Shown here in pieces: positions 8,966-15,093 of a DNA stretch of 34,221 nucleotides (the stretch's first letter is position 1; the number at the start of each line of letters is the position of its first letter). This stretch comes from Pseudomonadota bacterium (GTDB taxonomy: Bacteria; Pseudomonadota; Gammaproteobacteria; Burkholderiales; JABEVD01). The stretch spans positions 304,446 to 338,666 of the forward strand of contig JAJZTQ010000001.1 in NCBI GenBank assembly GCA_021848825.1, written 5' to 3'. The notes beneath the pieces are model-generated. The model was not told the DNA's origin, did not search any database, and saw only the letters and a list, made by a program, of their open reading frames with translations. A program made the position numbers and the translations under genes.

Positions 8966-10138
8966 TTATTTCCGCGCCTCTGCGCGGGCATTGCTGTTTT
9001 TCACGCATTGCAGCAAGGTCTCCCTTTGCGGGGTCGAAGGATCCTGCTTCAGGGTGCAGGAACAGACGCATGCCGAGGCGCGATAGCATCCTGCAAGGTT
9101 CTTGCCATTGCATGTAGCCTGAAGCGCCGAACACTGCTGATGGCAGACATGCTCTATCCGCTGGATCCGCTGTTCCTCCAATGCCAGCTTCTTCTTGTCG
9201 ACGATTTTCTGCGAAGCGACGCCATAGACCATCAAGGCGCATCCGATGAAGAAGAACACGCTGACGAGCCACCTGAAGCGCGAAAAGGCCTTGCCCAGCA
9301 TCCTGCGCCAGGTCATGACGCTTGCATCTTCGCCCACCTTGAAGCTCAGCAGTCCCTTTGTTCCCGACTTCGCATGCAGCCTGTCGCAGGCATCGATGCA
9401 TTCGCCGCAATCGACACAGGTATCGGTGATGCGGATGGCAGTCGGCTCGATATCGGTGATGCAGGTCGTCGCGCAGTAATTGCATTTTTCGCATTCCGCG
9501 GAACGCGAAGCGTCATAAGAAACATGGAGCGCTTCCTTGCTCCTGAAAAGCCTGAGCCCGACACGGTAAAGGCAGGGATAGTCGCAATAGAGATAGCGTA
9601 CCGTGGCGATGTCGATGAAGATGAGAAAGGCGGTGATCAAGTACATGACGATCATGCTGGGCTGCCTGTTTTCCCCCGTGACGAGCGCCACCATGTCGCT
9701 CCGGGTGTAGAAGAACATCAGGAAGAAAAAGGCGAGAACGAGCGATGCGGCGGCGAAAGCGAGTCCGAGGAGGAGCCAGTTGACGAGCTTGTTCTTGGAT
9801 TTCGCGACGATCATGCCTGGCCCGTTCACCCTGACATCCGCCCGCTTCCCCAGCAGCTTGTGGGTGAGTCCGTTCGCCAACTCGGAAAAAAGGTTCTGGG
9901 GACACGCCCAGCCGCAGAATACCGAACCCACCGTCATGTAGGTGATGATGGGCGCCGTTGCGATCACGATGGCAAGCCCGAAAAGGAAGGGATAATTCGA
10001 CCATTCGACCTGGCGGCCGAGCACGTAGAAACTCGCTGATGCGAAATCTATCCGGAAAAGGCCGATTGTCGCGACGAATGCGATCAGGCCGAGCATCCCG
10101 AACTGGGTGATTCTTCTTTTCCAATGGTACATCTTCAT
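8966..10138 (-). CDS. CcoG/RdxA-like membrane polyferredoxin with Cys-rich C-terminal tail
   Basis: This 390-residue inner-membrane Fe-S protein has about five hydrophobic segments (roughly 12-30, 50-70, 120-143, 163-180, 288-308). Between them lie CGWACPQ (75-81) and CDYPC (185-189), and a bacterial ferredoxin domain with two CxxCxxCxxxC sets (216/219/222/226 and 241/244/247/251). This layout resembles CcoG/RdxA and NapH/NosR-type redox proteins, some of which reduce copper or move electrons across the membrane. The last 60 residues follow the final membrane helix and, by analogy with CcoG, would be periplasmic. CcoG has an Ig-like domain there; this protein instead has eight cysteines (332, 336, 343, 351, 357, 359, 361, 378). 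No cytochrome oxidase genes are adjacent, so its electron partner is unknown. A small membrane-protein gene lies 81 nt upstream. Confidence 0.8.
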   Translation of the reverse strand: MKMYHWKRRITQFGMLGLIAFVATIGLFRIDFASASFYVLGRQVEWSNYPFLFGLAIVIATAPIITYMTVGSVFCGWACPQNLFSELANGLTHKLLGKRADVRVNGPGMIVAKSKNKLVNWLLLGLAFAAASLVLAFFFLMFFYTRSDMVALVTGENRQPSMIVMYLITAFLIFIDIATVRYLYCDYPCLYRVGLRLFRSKEALHVSYDASRSAECEKCNYCATTCITDIEPTAIRITDTCVDCGECIDACDRLHAKSGTKGLLSFKVGEDASVMTWRRMLGKAFSRFRWLVSVFFFIGCALMVYGVASQKIVDKKKLALEEQRIQRIEHVCHQQCSALQATCNGKNLAGCYRASACVCSCTLKQDPSTPQRETLLQCVKNSNARAEARK

Positions 10139-10219
10139 CTTTCAGATTGTTGCATGTCGTTATCGAGCGCTTGGAGATGGAGTGCCGAAAACAGGCAAAG
10201 TTCAATATAGCTCGCCGGA

Positions 10220-10420
10220 TTACCTGTTGCGGAAGGTGTAGGCGATATGCCATGCCCCGACTGCCGCAGCCCAGGTGATGACCTTTCCCAGGCTGGAGTG
10301 GAACATCAGCCAGTCCATCTGCAGGAAAAGTGCGAAAAGGGTGATATTGAAAGCGACGATGGAAGAAAGAACGAAAAACGGAAGCTTGATCATGGCAAAT
10401 CCGGAAAGCAAAAAGGCCAT
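10220..10420 (-). CDS. Small hypothetical membrane protein
   Basis: The frame encodes 66 residues from the ATG at 10420, or 57 from the ATG at 10393 (MIKLPFFVLSS...). It contains two hydrophobic segments, about residues 10-31 and 44-60 of the longer form, and ends in a basic TFRNR. I do not recognise the family. It reads in the same direction as the CcoG-like gene 81 nt downstream, so the two may be cotranscribed, and the small protein could be an accessory membrane subunit; that is inference. A TTGACA at 10445-10450 would place a transcription start close to or past 10420, which favours the shorter form. GGA stands 6 nt before the ATG at 10393. Confidence 0.5.
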   Translation of the reverse strand: MAFLLSGFAMIKLPFFVLSSIVAFNITLFALFLQMDWLMFHSSLGKVITWAAAVGAWHIAYTFRNR

Positions 10421-10422
10421 AT

Positions 10423-10450
10423 ATTCATTCCCGCCCCCGCCCCTTGTCAA
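10423..10450 (-). promoter_or_regulatory. Possible promoter upstream of small membrane protein
   Basis: The minus strand shows a consensus -35 TTGACA (10450-10445) followed after a G-rich 16-nt spacer by a poor -10 (ATGAAT). The -35 is strong and the -10 weak. If real, transcription would start near 10416 and the coding start would be 10393. Confidence 0.25.
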
Positions 10451-10933
10451 GCAGCAATCGAATTCCCGCCCGCCGGAATTGACCGCCCGCCGCTTCCGGC
10501 CGGATTGTAATGGGGGCGATGGTTGCGTTTATGTTCGGAAACATTAGGTCACCGACGCATGATGATAGACAGAACACTACATCGCTCGATTATCTAGGCG
10601 TTGAACACAGTAAATCGGACAATTCAATGTCCCTGTAATAAGGGCAGCTAGGGACGATGACCGGGCTTCGGCCAAAGCTGCCGAACAGCGTTGCCCTGCC
10701 AAACGACAGTCTTCGAGAATGTTCCAGACATATCGGTTATGAGTTGTCTACAGAATCGTGGTCGATTCAAATTGCAGATGTTCGCACTCGATCCAGGAAT
10801 GCCGCTTAATCCTCGGACACCTTGCCCCCTTTCATTCAGATTCATGTCCGAAACCTGTCTGCGTCTGTCAACTCTTTTGATGATGAGGCGTTTTAGCCGC
10901 TTGGCATCGTCATAACCATTTCAGGAGCGCAAC
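10451..10933. other. Gene-free stretch, 483 bp
   Basis: I found no supportable gene here on either strand. Short open frames exist (for example minus 10845-10648) but have no recognisable motif or good ribosome site. A small inverted repeat, GGACA/TGTCC with a 6-nt loop, lies at 10617-10632. Base composition is more even than in the flanking core genes, and the stretch marks the left edge of the accessory patch. It could be a decayed insertion, but nothing identifiable remains. Confidence 0.5.
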
Positions 10934-11224
10934 ATGATAAAACCCATCCTAATCGCATTTTCAGCAGCATTGGCCTTCTCGTCGATGCTTCCTGCCTATG
11001 CCGACGGAAATGACATTCAACAGGACAATACGCGCATTCGGCAAGAAAATCATGACATTCGGCATGATCGGCAGGCGTTGCATCGAGCTGAACGAAACGG
11101 CAATGTCCGGGCGGCGAATCGTGATCGCCGTGACCTTCATCGTGATCGCGTGAAAAGGCATCGTGCAAGGCACGACAGGAACAATGACCTGCGCAGAATG
11201 CGGGAACAGCAAGAAAATCGTTAA
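10934..11224 (+). CDS. Small secreted Arg/His/Asp-rich protein, unknown function
   Basis: The 96-residue product has a good signal peptide, MIKPILIAFSAALAFSSMLPAYA, with predicted cleavage after AYA near residue 23. The mature 73 residues are almost entirely polar, rich in Arg, His, Asp, Asn and Gln, with no Cys and few hydrophobic residues. A loose repeat is visible (IQQDNTRIRQEN, HDIRHDRQALHRAE, RDRRDLHRDRVKRHR). This suggests an extended helix or disordered periplasmic polypeptide, and the His/Asp content would allow metal or polyanion binding; neither is shown. AGGAG at 10923-10927 is a good ribosome site. A strong hairpin follows the stop by about 40 nt. I do not recognise the family. 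Confidence 0.7.
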   Translation: MIKPILIAFSAALAFSSMLPAYADGNDIQQDNTRIRQENHDIRHDRQALHRAERNGNVRAANRDRRDLHRDRVKRHRARHDRNNDLRRMREQQENR

Positions 11225-11264
11225 TTCGGCAAATCACTTTAGCCCGCCAGACACTCGCGTTTAG

Positions 11265-11293
11265 ATATCACCCCGCCAGATGCGGGGTGATAT
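11265..11293 (+). terminator. Perfect 12-bp hairpin after the small secreted protein gene
   Basis: The arms ATATCACCCCGC (11265-11276) and GCGGGGTGATAT (11282-11293) are perfectly complementary with a 5-nt CAGAT loop. It stands 41 nt after the stop codon. The tract that follows is only weakly T-rich (TTTTC at 11301-11305), so it may be an imperfect intrinsic terminator, an mRNA 3' stabiliser, or a repeat remnant. Confidence 0.5.
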
Positions 11294-11537
11294 ATCCCAG
11301 TTTTCAACATGGCCTGTTGCTTGACATTTGATAGCAATGAAGCGCCCGTCCTTCATCTGTCCTATCAGATCAGAACAGTCATCAACGCTCAATCTTCAAC
11401 TGACCGTTAAGGCCGAGGCTCGCTCATCATCTTTTCGGCCGGTTGCCAGTCTGACGATATCGGGCAGCAATGGGTCGGTTATCCGCCGTTCAGCACCGCA
11501 TACCGCATAGTGCTCAACGATTGGTTCCATGGCCAGG

Positions 11538-11622
11538 CGCCTGGGGTCACGCCTGGGGTCACGGCGCCTGGGGTCAAGTCTTGACATTGATCACGCCTGG
11601 GGTCAAGTCTTGACATTGATCA
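11538..11622. repeat. REP-like direct repeat block with core CGCCTGGGGTCA
   Basis: The 12-mer CGCCTGGGGTCA occurs four times in the same orientation at 11538, 11550, 11565 and 11594. The last two copies belong to a perfect tandem duplication of a 29-bp unit (11565-11593 and 11594-11622). Each unit runs from the 12-mer through AAG to TCTTGACATTGATCA, which is also the inverted end of the adjacent transposase relic. The octamer TGGGGTCA returns inverted at 12718-12749. Repeats of this type are commonly associated with RAYT transposases. Confidence 0.8.
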
Positions 11623-11822
11623 TCACTGTTCTTCTTTAATCATACTGCTCAAGGCAGAATAATGTACTTCAGGTGCGCGAGCAATTTCCGCCATAGGGTA
11701 GCGGTACCCGGTACAAACCTTGCACATTGCCTCGCGAGGTAACATGGGGAACCACCTTGGAATATTCTAAGCCGATTGGTCTGCTCATGGTTGCAGCATA
11801 TCAAAAATGATCGATGTCAAGA
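11608..11822 (-). mobile_element. Relic of a REP-associated (RAYT/IS200-like) element with inverted ends
   Basis: The segment is bounded by TCTTGACATTGATCA at 11608-11622 and TGATCGATGTCAAGA at 11808-11822, which are inverted copies differing at one of 15 positions. Between them is a transposase pseudogene reduced to its two ends. The total length of about 215 bp is too short to be autonomous, so this is a MITE-like deletion derivative or a dead remnant. Confidence 0.65.
11623..11788 (-). pseudogene. Internally deleted RAYT (REP-associated tyrosine transposase) pseudogene
   Basis: From the ATG at 11788 the minus strand translates as MSRPIGLEYSKVVPHVTSRG followed by NVQGLYR. This matches the usual N-terminus of RAYT transposases (MSRP...EY...HVTSRGN). 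The frame then runs out, and a second frame gives YRYPMAEIARAPEVHYSALS followed by SMIKEEQ and a TGA at 11625-11623. That resembles the family's C-terminal helix-turn-helix (…EIA…VHYS…). The two pieces are out of frame. The whole catalytic middle, including the HUH His residues and the Tyr, is missing. The joint falls near a short GGTACC-rich sequence around 11700-11712, consistent with deletion at short homologies. Confidence 0.65.
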
Positions 11823-11846
11823 CGAGACCATATGATACTCCGGGGC

Positions 11847-11884
11847 TTGAGCCTTCCGGATTGTTGTAGTAACATACCTACAAC
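11847..11884 (+). promoter_or_regulatory. Promoter and overlapping operator of the toxin-antitoxin operon
   Basis: TTGAGC (11847-11852) and TAACAT (11870-11875) are separated by exactly 17 nt and form a plausible sigma70 promoter. The -10 lies inside a perfect inverted repeat: GTTGTAG (11863-11869) and CTACAAC (11878-11884) flank an 8-nt centre. Phd/YefM antitoxins repress their own operons by binding palindromes over the promoter, so this is the likely operator. Transcription would start near 11882, leaving a leader of about 28 nt that contains AGGAGG. Confidence 0.6.
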
Positions 11885-11909
11885 GATGATTCGTCCAGGA
11901 GGCATAGCA

Positions 11910-12164
11910 ATGACCATCACAACCCTGTCCAGCCGAGAGCTGAACCAGGATGTTAGTCGCGCGAAGAAGGCGGCCAAGAGCGGCCCCGTATTCATCACGG
12001 ATCGCGGCAAGCCTGCTCATGTGCTGTTGAGTATCGAGGAATACCAGAGGCTTACAAAGCAACGTCGCAACATTGCCGATTCGCTGGCCATGCCGGGCAT
12101 TGCAGACATCGAGTTTGAGCCGCAGCGCGCGACTATCGGAGCCCGTCCGGCTGATTTCACATGA
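11910..12164 (+). CDS. Phd/YefM-family antitoxin
   Basis: The 84-residue protein begins MTITTLSSRELNQDVSRAKK and continues AAKSGPVFITDRGKPAHVLL and SIEEYQRL, the standard N-terminal Phd/YefM DNA-binding fold (SSRELN, GPV.ITDRGKP..VLLS.EEY). The C-terminal part, about 50-84, is the expected variable toxin-neutralising region (AMPGIADIEFEPQ). The start is set by AGGAGG at 11897-11902, 7 nt before the ATG; an upstream in-frame ATG at 11814 has no such site and would read through the promoter. Its stop overlaps the toxin start as ATGATG, which implies coupled translation. It should bind and inhibit the PIN toxin and autorepress through the palindrome upstream. Confidence 0.92.
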   Translation: MTITTLSSRELNQDVSRAKKAAKSGPVFITDRGKPAHVLLSIEEYQRLTKQRRNIADSLAMPGIADIEFEPQRATIGARPADFT

Positions 12165-12589
12165 TGTACGTTCTCGACACCAACGTCGTGTCCGAACTGC
12201 GAAAAGTCCTGGCAGGCAAGGCCGACCCGAATGTTGCGGCATGGACTGAAAGCGTCGATGCAGCCGACCTCTTCGTGTCCGCTATCACAATCATGGAGCT
12301 GGAGCTTGGAGTTTTGTCGATCGAGCGCAGGGACGCCACCCATGGAGCCATGCTGCGCGCGTGGCTCGAGCAACATGTATTGCCCGAGTTCTCCGGGCGA
12401 ACGCTTCCAGTCGATACGGCGGTGGCGCAACGCTGCGCCCGGCTGCACGTACCCGACAAGCGCGGCGAGCGTGACGCGCTGATTGCGGCGACTGCGCTTG
12501 TGCATGGCATGACGGTAGTCACTCGCAACGTCGCCGATTTTCAGCCCCTAGGCGTGACCATCCTCAATCCGTGGGAATCGATCCGATGA
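12161..12589 (+). CDS. VapC/FitB-type PIN-domain ribonuclease toxin
   Basis: The 142-residue PIN-domain protein has the full acidic set expected of an active Mg-dependent RNase: Asp6 in VLDTNVVSEL, Glu46 in IMELELG, Asp105 in RGERDALIAATA and Asp126 in TRNVADF. VapC-type toxins cleave tRNA or rRNA targets to stop translation when not bound by antitoxin. The sequence around these residues and the C-terminal ILNPWE are typical of the FitB/VapC branch often paired with Phd-like antitoxins. The gene begins with two ATG codons overlapping the antitoxin stop. No truncation is seen, so the module looks intact. Confidence 0.93.
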   Translation: MMYVLDTNVVSELRKVLAGKADPNVAAWTESVDAADLFVSAITIMELELGVLSIERRDATHGAMLRAWLEQHVLPEFSGRTLPVDTAVAQRCARLHVPDKRGERDALIAATALVHGMTVVTRNVADFQPLGVTILNPWESIR

Positions 12590-12717
12590 TCCGGTACACT
12601 GACCTGCTCCGCCGTTTGGCCCGCCTTCGATTTCGCGCACGCAGCGAATGGGCGCGTCCCAGTTGGCAAAACAACATGGAGACGAACTGGCTCCCGGATA
12701 TTGGTGCCGATGTGGGT

Positions 12718-12749
12718 GCCTGACCCCAACATTGCCTGACCCCAACATT
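12718..12749. repeat. Tandem 16-bp repeat carrying the inverted TGGGGTCA core
   Basis: GCCTGACCCCAACATT is repeated perfectly and without a gap (12718-12733, 12734-12749). Its complement contains TGGGGTCA, the octamer of the block at 11538-11605, so the two blocks face each other across the transposase relic and toxin-antitoxin genes. The repeat ends 2 nt before the stop codon of the hydrolase gene. Confidence 0.8.
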
Positions 12750-12751
12750 GC

Positions 12752-13486
12752 TCAAACATGCTTGGCCTCTCCAACCACCTCCGAGAGGAAGTTTGCTATC
12801 GCTTTTCTTGCGCGATGGGCTGACCTCGACGAATAGACCAAACGTGCAGTAGGATCGGTGCCGGCCTCCGGGTTGTCAAAGGCGTGGTGTGTTTGACTGA
12901 AGAGTTCGAAGCGCACGTCATTTTCAGCCGCATCCATCTCGGCCACGACTGAATTTATCGTTTCCATCGGCGATACCTGGTCTTGTGTTCCTTGAAGGAT
13001 CAAGACGGGAGCCTTGATGCGAGTACTCATCCCTGGCGCAGCAGTTTTCAGCAGGGCCGAACACAAAATGATGCCTGCGACGTTCGCACCACTCCGAGCG
13101 TAGTCCAGCACGATCATTCCACCTGCGCTATATCCAAGGCAAATCAGCGGCGTTTCCGGCGAAACCTTTTGCCGAAGCCGCGCCGTGCACGCTGCAAGCG
13201 CCTCGACCCCTTGAGTTCTATTTTCCAGCAGGCGCTTCACCATCGGACCCACCTGCTCCGGTTTTTCCGGATTGAAACCGTCACCATAAAGATCCGCAAT
13301 TACCACAGTACAGCCGAGCTCCACCAGATACTTTGCATGATCGTCTGAGAGGCCACTTTGGCCTCGCCAGTCTGGCGCCAGCACAACTGCAGCAGTGGGA
13401 GCGACGGCCGAACCGCTGTACAGCGCGCCTGAATAGCGCTGCGCACCAACCGCGTAGTCGAAGGAACTGCTTCCTGAGTCACTCAT
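12752..13486 (-). CDS. Dienelactone hydrolase-family alpha/beta hydrolase
   Basis: The 244-residue protein is a compact alpha/beta hydrolase. The nucleophile elbow is LGYSAGG with Ser120, the acid is Asp169 in LQGTQDQVSP, and the histidine is in THHAFDNP (about 200-201). The segment APDWRGQSGLSDDHAKYLVE and the ADLYGDG motif place it in the dienelactone hydrolase family. Classical members use Cys at the nucleophile position, whereas this one has Ser. The substrate is unknown; ester or lactone hydrolysis is the safe statement. The ATG at 13486 has GGAG about 9 nt upstream and is preferred over a TTG at 13498. It sits alone in the accessory patch with 230 nt upstream in which I see no gene. Confidence 0.85.
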   Translation of the reverse strand: MSDSGSSSFDYAVGAQRYSGALYSGSAVAPTAAVVLAPDWRGQSGLSDDHAKYLVELGCTVVIADLYGDGFNPEKPEQVGPMVKRLLENRTQGVEALAACTARLRQKVSPETPLICLGYSAGGMIVLDYARSGANVAGIILCSALLKTAAPGMSTRIKAPVLILQGTQDQVSPMETINSVVAEMDAAENDVRFELFSQTHHAFDNPEAGTDPTARLVYSSRSAHRARKAIANFLSEVVGEAKHV

Positions 13487-13716
13487 TCCAAGCTCCAATC
13501 TGTGTTTTCAATTGCAGTGCAGAAAATCAGCGAAAAATCAGCGTCAGATTCGATTTTCCGTGCACACCATGCAGACAGCGCCTAGGGAAGGCTGACAACT
13601 GTGATGATGATCTTGAATCATTCCAATGGCAACAGAAGGCGGACTCAAATCAGCTCACGAGCCTGTTTCAGAAGCTCATTTCAAATTCCCGGAAGGCCAC
13701 TTCGGGCACGCTACTG

Positions 13717-14241
13717 TCAGCGGGAGGGTAAGACGTGCTTCTCGAGCCATTCGAAGCGGAGGCCCGACACTTTCGGGATGCCGAATTTCGGATCACTCGG
13801 AAAAGGCTCGTAGAGGCCGGTGCGCCGGTAACCCCGCCTTTCGTAGAATTCGATGAGGGAATCCCTGAAGGTCAGCACCGCCATCCTGAATTTGCCGACT
13901 TTCCAGGCCTCATCTGCCCTCTTCTCTGCCTCATCTAGGAGGCGCTTCCCTATCCCTTTTCCCTGCAGGTCGGGCTTGACAGTGAGCATGCCGATGATCG
14001 CATGGTCATCCTGACGCTCGACATGGACGGATGCGATGAGCTCATCGCCACTCATGCACAGGATGAAGATCGAGTCCTTCTCTCCGATCAGCGTCTTCAC
14101 CTCTCCGGCGTCGGTCCTCTGGCCGCCGATAAGATCGGCTTCCGTGGTCCAGCCGAGCTTGCTCGACTCGTCCCGGTAGGCTGAATTGACGAGATCGGCT
14201 ATCCTGCCGGCATCGGCAATCCCGCCTTTCCTGAATTCCAT
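13717..14241 (-). CDS. GNAT-family N-acetyltransferase
   Basis: The 174-residue protein has the GNAT acetyl-CoA site VKPDLQGKGIGKRLLDEAEK (QGKGIG at 93-98) and the late LIEFYERRGYRRTG strand-helix motif. The substrate cannot be inferred. The start at 14241 (MEFRKGGIADAGRI) matches the usual opening of the fold. An in-frame start further upstream would run through the intrinsic terminator of the parvulin gene. The gene begins just after that terminator's T-run, so expression needs readthrough or a promoter inside or next to the hairpin. It marks the return to core-like sequence at the right edge of the accessory patch. Confidence 0.85.
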   Translation of the reverse strand: MEFRKGGIADAGRIADLVNSAYRDESSKLGWTTEADLIGGQRTDAGEVKTLIGEKDSIFILCMSGDELIASVHVERQDDHAIIGMLTVKPDLQGKGIGKRLLDEAEKRADEAWKVGKFRMAVLTFRDSLIEFYERRGYRRTGLYEPFPSDPKFGIPKVSGLRFEWLEKHVLPSR

Positions 14242-14246
14242 GTAAC

Positions 14247-14272
14247 AAAAAAGCCCCCTTTCGGGGGCTTTT
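14247..14272 (-). terminator. Intrinsic terminator of the yciB-yciI-bolA-parvulin operon
   Basis: On the minus strand AAAAGCCCCC pairs perfectly with GGGGGCTTTT around a 4-nt GAAA loop, followed by a run of six T residues. It lies 6 nt after the parvulin stop codon. This is the clearest intrinsic terminator in the window. Confidence 0.92.
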
Positions 14273-14278
14273 CGTCGA

Positions 14279-15082
14279 TTACTGCTCGACCTTGGCTGAT
14301 GCCCGCAAATCGGCAATCAGCTTCTGGATATGCTCCTGCTCCACGCGCTGCTGAAGCTGGGGCTTGACCTGATCGAAACTGGGCAGCTTCAGGGGCTTTT
14401 CGTCCTCGACCTCGATGACATGCCAGCCGAAAGGCGTCTGCACGGGGGTCTGCGTCATCTGACCCTTCTTCAGGGAGGTGACCGCATCGGCGAAAGGCTT
14501 GACGAAGTTTGAGGCGGGCGCCCAGTCGAGTTCGCCGCCGTTGTTCTTCGATCCCGGATCCAGGCTGTCCTTTTCGGCAAGCTTCGAGAACTTGGCGCCC
14601 TTCTTGATCTCGGCAATGATCTTCTTCGCTTCGGCCTCGGTCTTCACCAGGATGTGACGAACCTTGTATTCCTTGTCGCCCATGTGCGCCTTGATCTTGT
14701 CGAATTCCGCCTTCATTTCCGCATCGGTGACGGGATGGCTCGCCACATAGTCATGCAGATAGGCATTGACAAGATTCTGCCCCCTGCTGAGATCCATCAT
14801 GGTGCGGAACTCGGGCGTCTTGTCCAGGCCCTTCTTGACCGCTGCCTGCGAAATGATTTCCTGGTTGATCAGGCTTTCCTTGATGCTGTTCCTGATCTCG
14901 GGAGAATCCTTTTCCCCGCGCTGCTGAAGGTTCTGCTTCAGGACGAAATCGAAGCGGGATTCGGGAATGCCGACGCCATTCACGGTTGCGATGGGCTTGG
15001 TCAGGACATTTGAATCCTGTGCATAGGCTGCGGTCGCTGCGAGCATGCAGGATGCGATGATCAACGGCTTCAGTAAGGGCAT
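14279..15082 (-). CDS. Periplasmic parvulin-type peptidyl-prolyl isomerase
   Basis: The 267-residue protein starts with a signal peptide, MPLLKPLIIASCMLAATAAYA, likely cleaved after AYA near residue 21. A SurA/PrsA-like N-terminal helical region follows (about 30-130), then a rotamase domain at about 137-228. That domain carries VRHILVKTEAEAKKI, KGAKFSKLAEKDSLDPGSKN, GGELDWAPASNFVKPFADAV and TPVQTPFGWHVIEVED. Such proteins catalyse proline isomerisation during periplasmic folding and act as chaperones for outer-membrane proteins. AAGGA precedes the ATG. It is the last gene of the yciB-yciI-bolA run, an arrangement seen in other betaproteobacteria, and is followed at once by the terminator. 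Confidence 0.92.
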   Translation of the reverse strand: MPLLKPLIIASCMLAATAAYAQDSNVLTKPIATVNGVGIPESRFDFVLKQNLQQRGEKDSPEIRNSIKESLINQEIISQAAVKKGLDKTPEFRTMMDLSRGQNLVNAYLHDYVASHPVTDAEMKAEFDKIKAHMGDKEYKVRHILVKTEAEAKKIIAEIKKGAKFSKLAEKDSLDPGSKNNGGELDWAPASNFVKPFADAVTSLKKGQMTQTPVQTPFGWHVIEVEDEKPLKLPSFDQVKPQLQQRVEQEHIQKLIADLRASAKVEQ

Positions 15083-15093
15083 TTCTTTTCCTT

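Noticed and set aside
10648-10845. A 65-codon minus-strand frame in the gene-free stretch
   Set aside because: No ribosome site, signal or family is recognisable. It may be decayed sequence but cannot be supported as a gene.
11538-11622. Possible CRISPR array
   Set aside because: The repeats are tandem without unique spacers of regular length, and no cas genes are present.
12541-12774. Short minus-strand frames between the toxin gene and the hydrolase gene
   Set aside because: They cross the tandem GACCCC repeats in several frames, overlap the toxin end, and have no domain or ribosome site.
13499-13716. Short open frames on the plus strand between the hydrolase and GNAT genes
   Set aside because: They run into the GNAT gene antisense and show no recognisable protein. 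A short AAAATCAGCG direct repeat near 13525-13545 seems too small to call.
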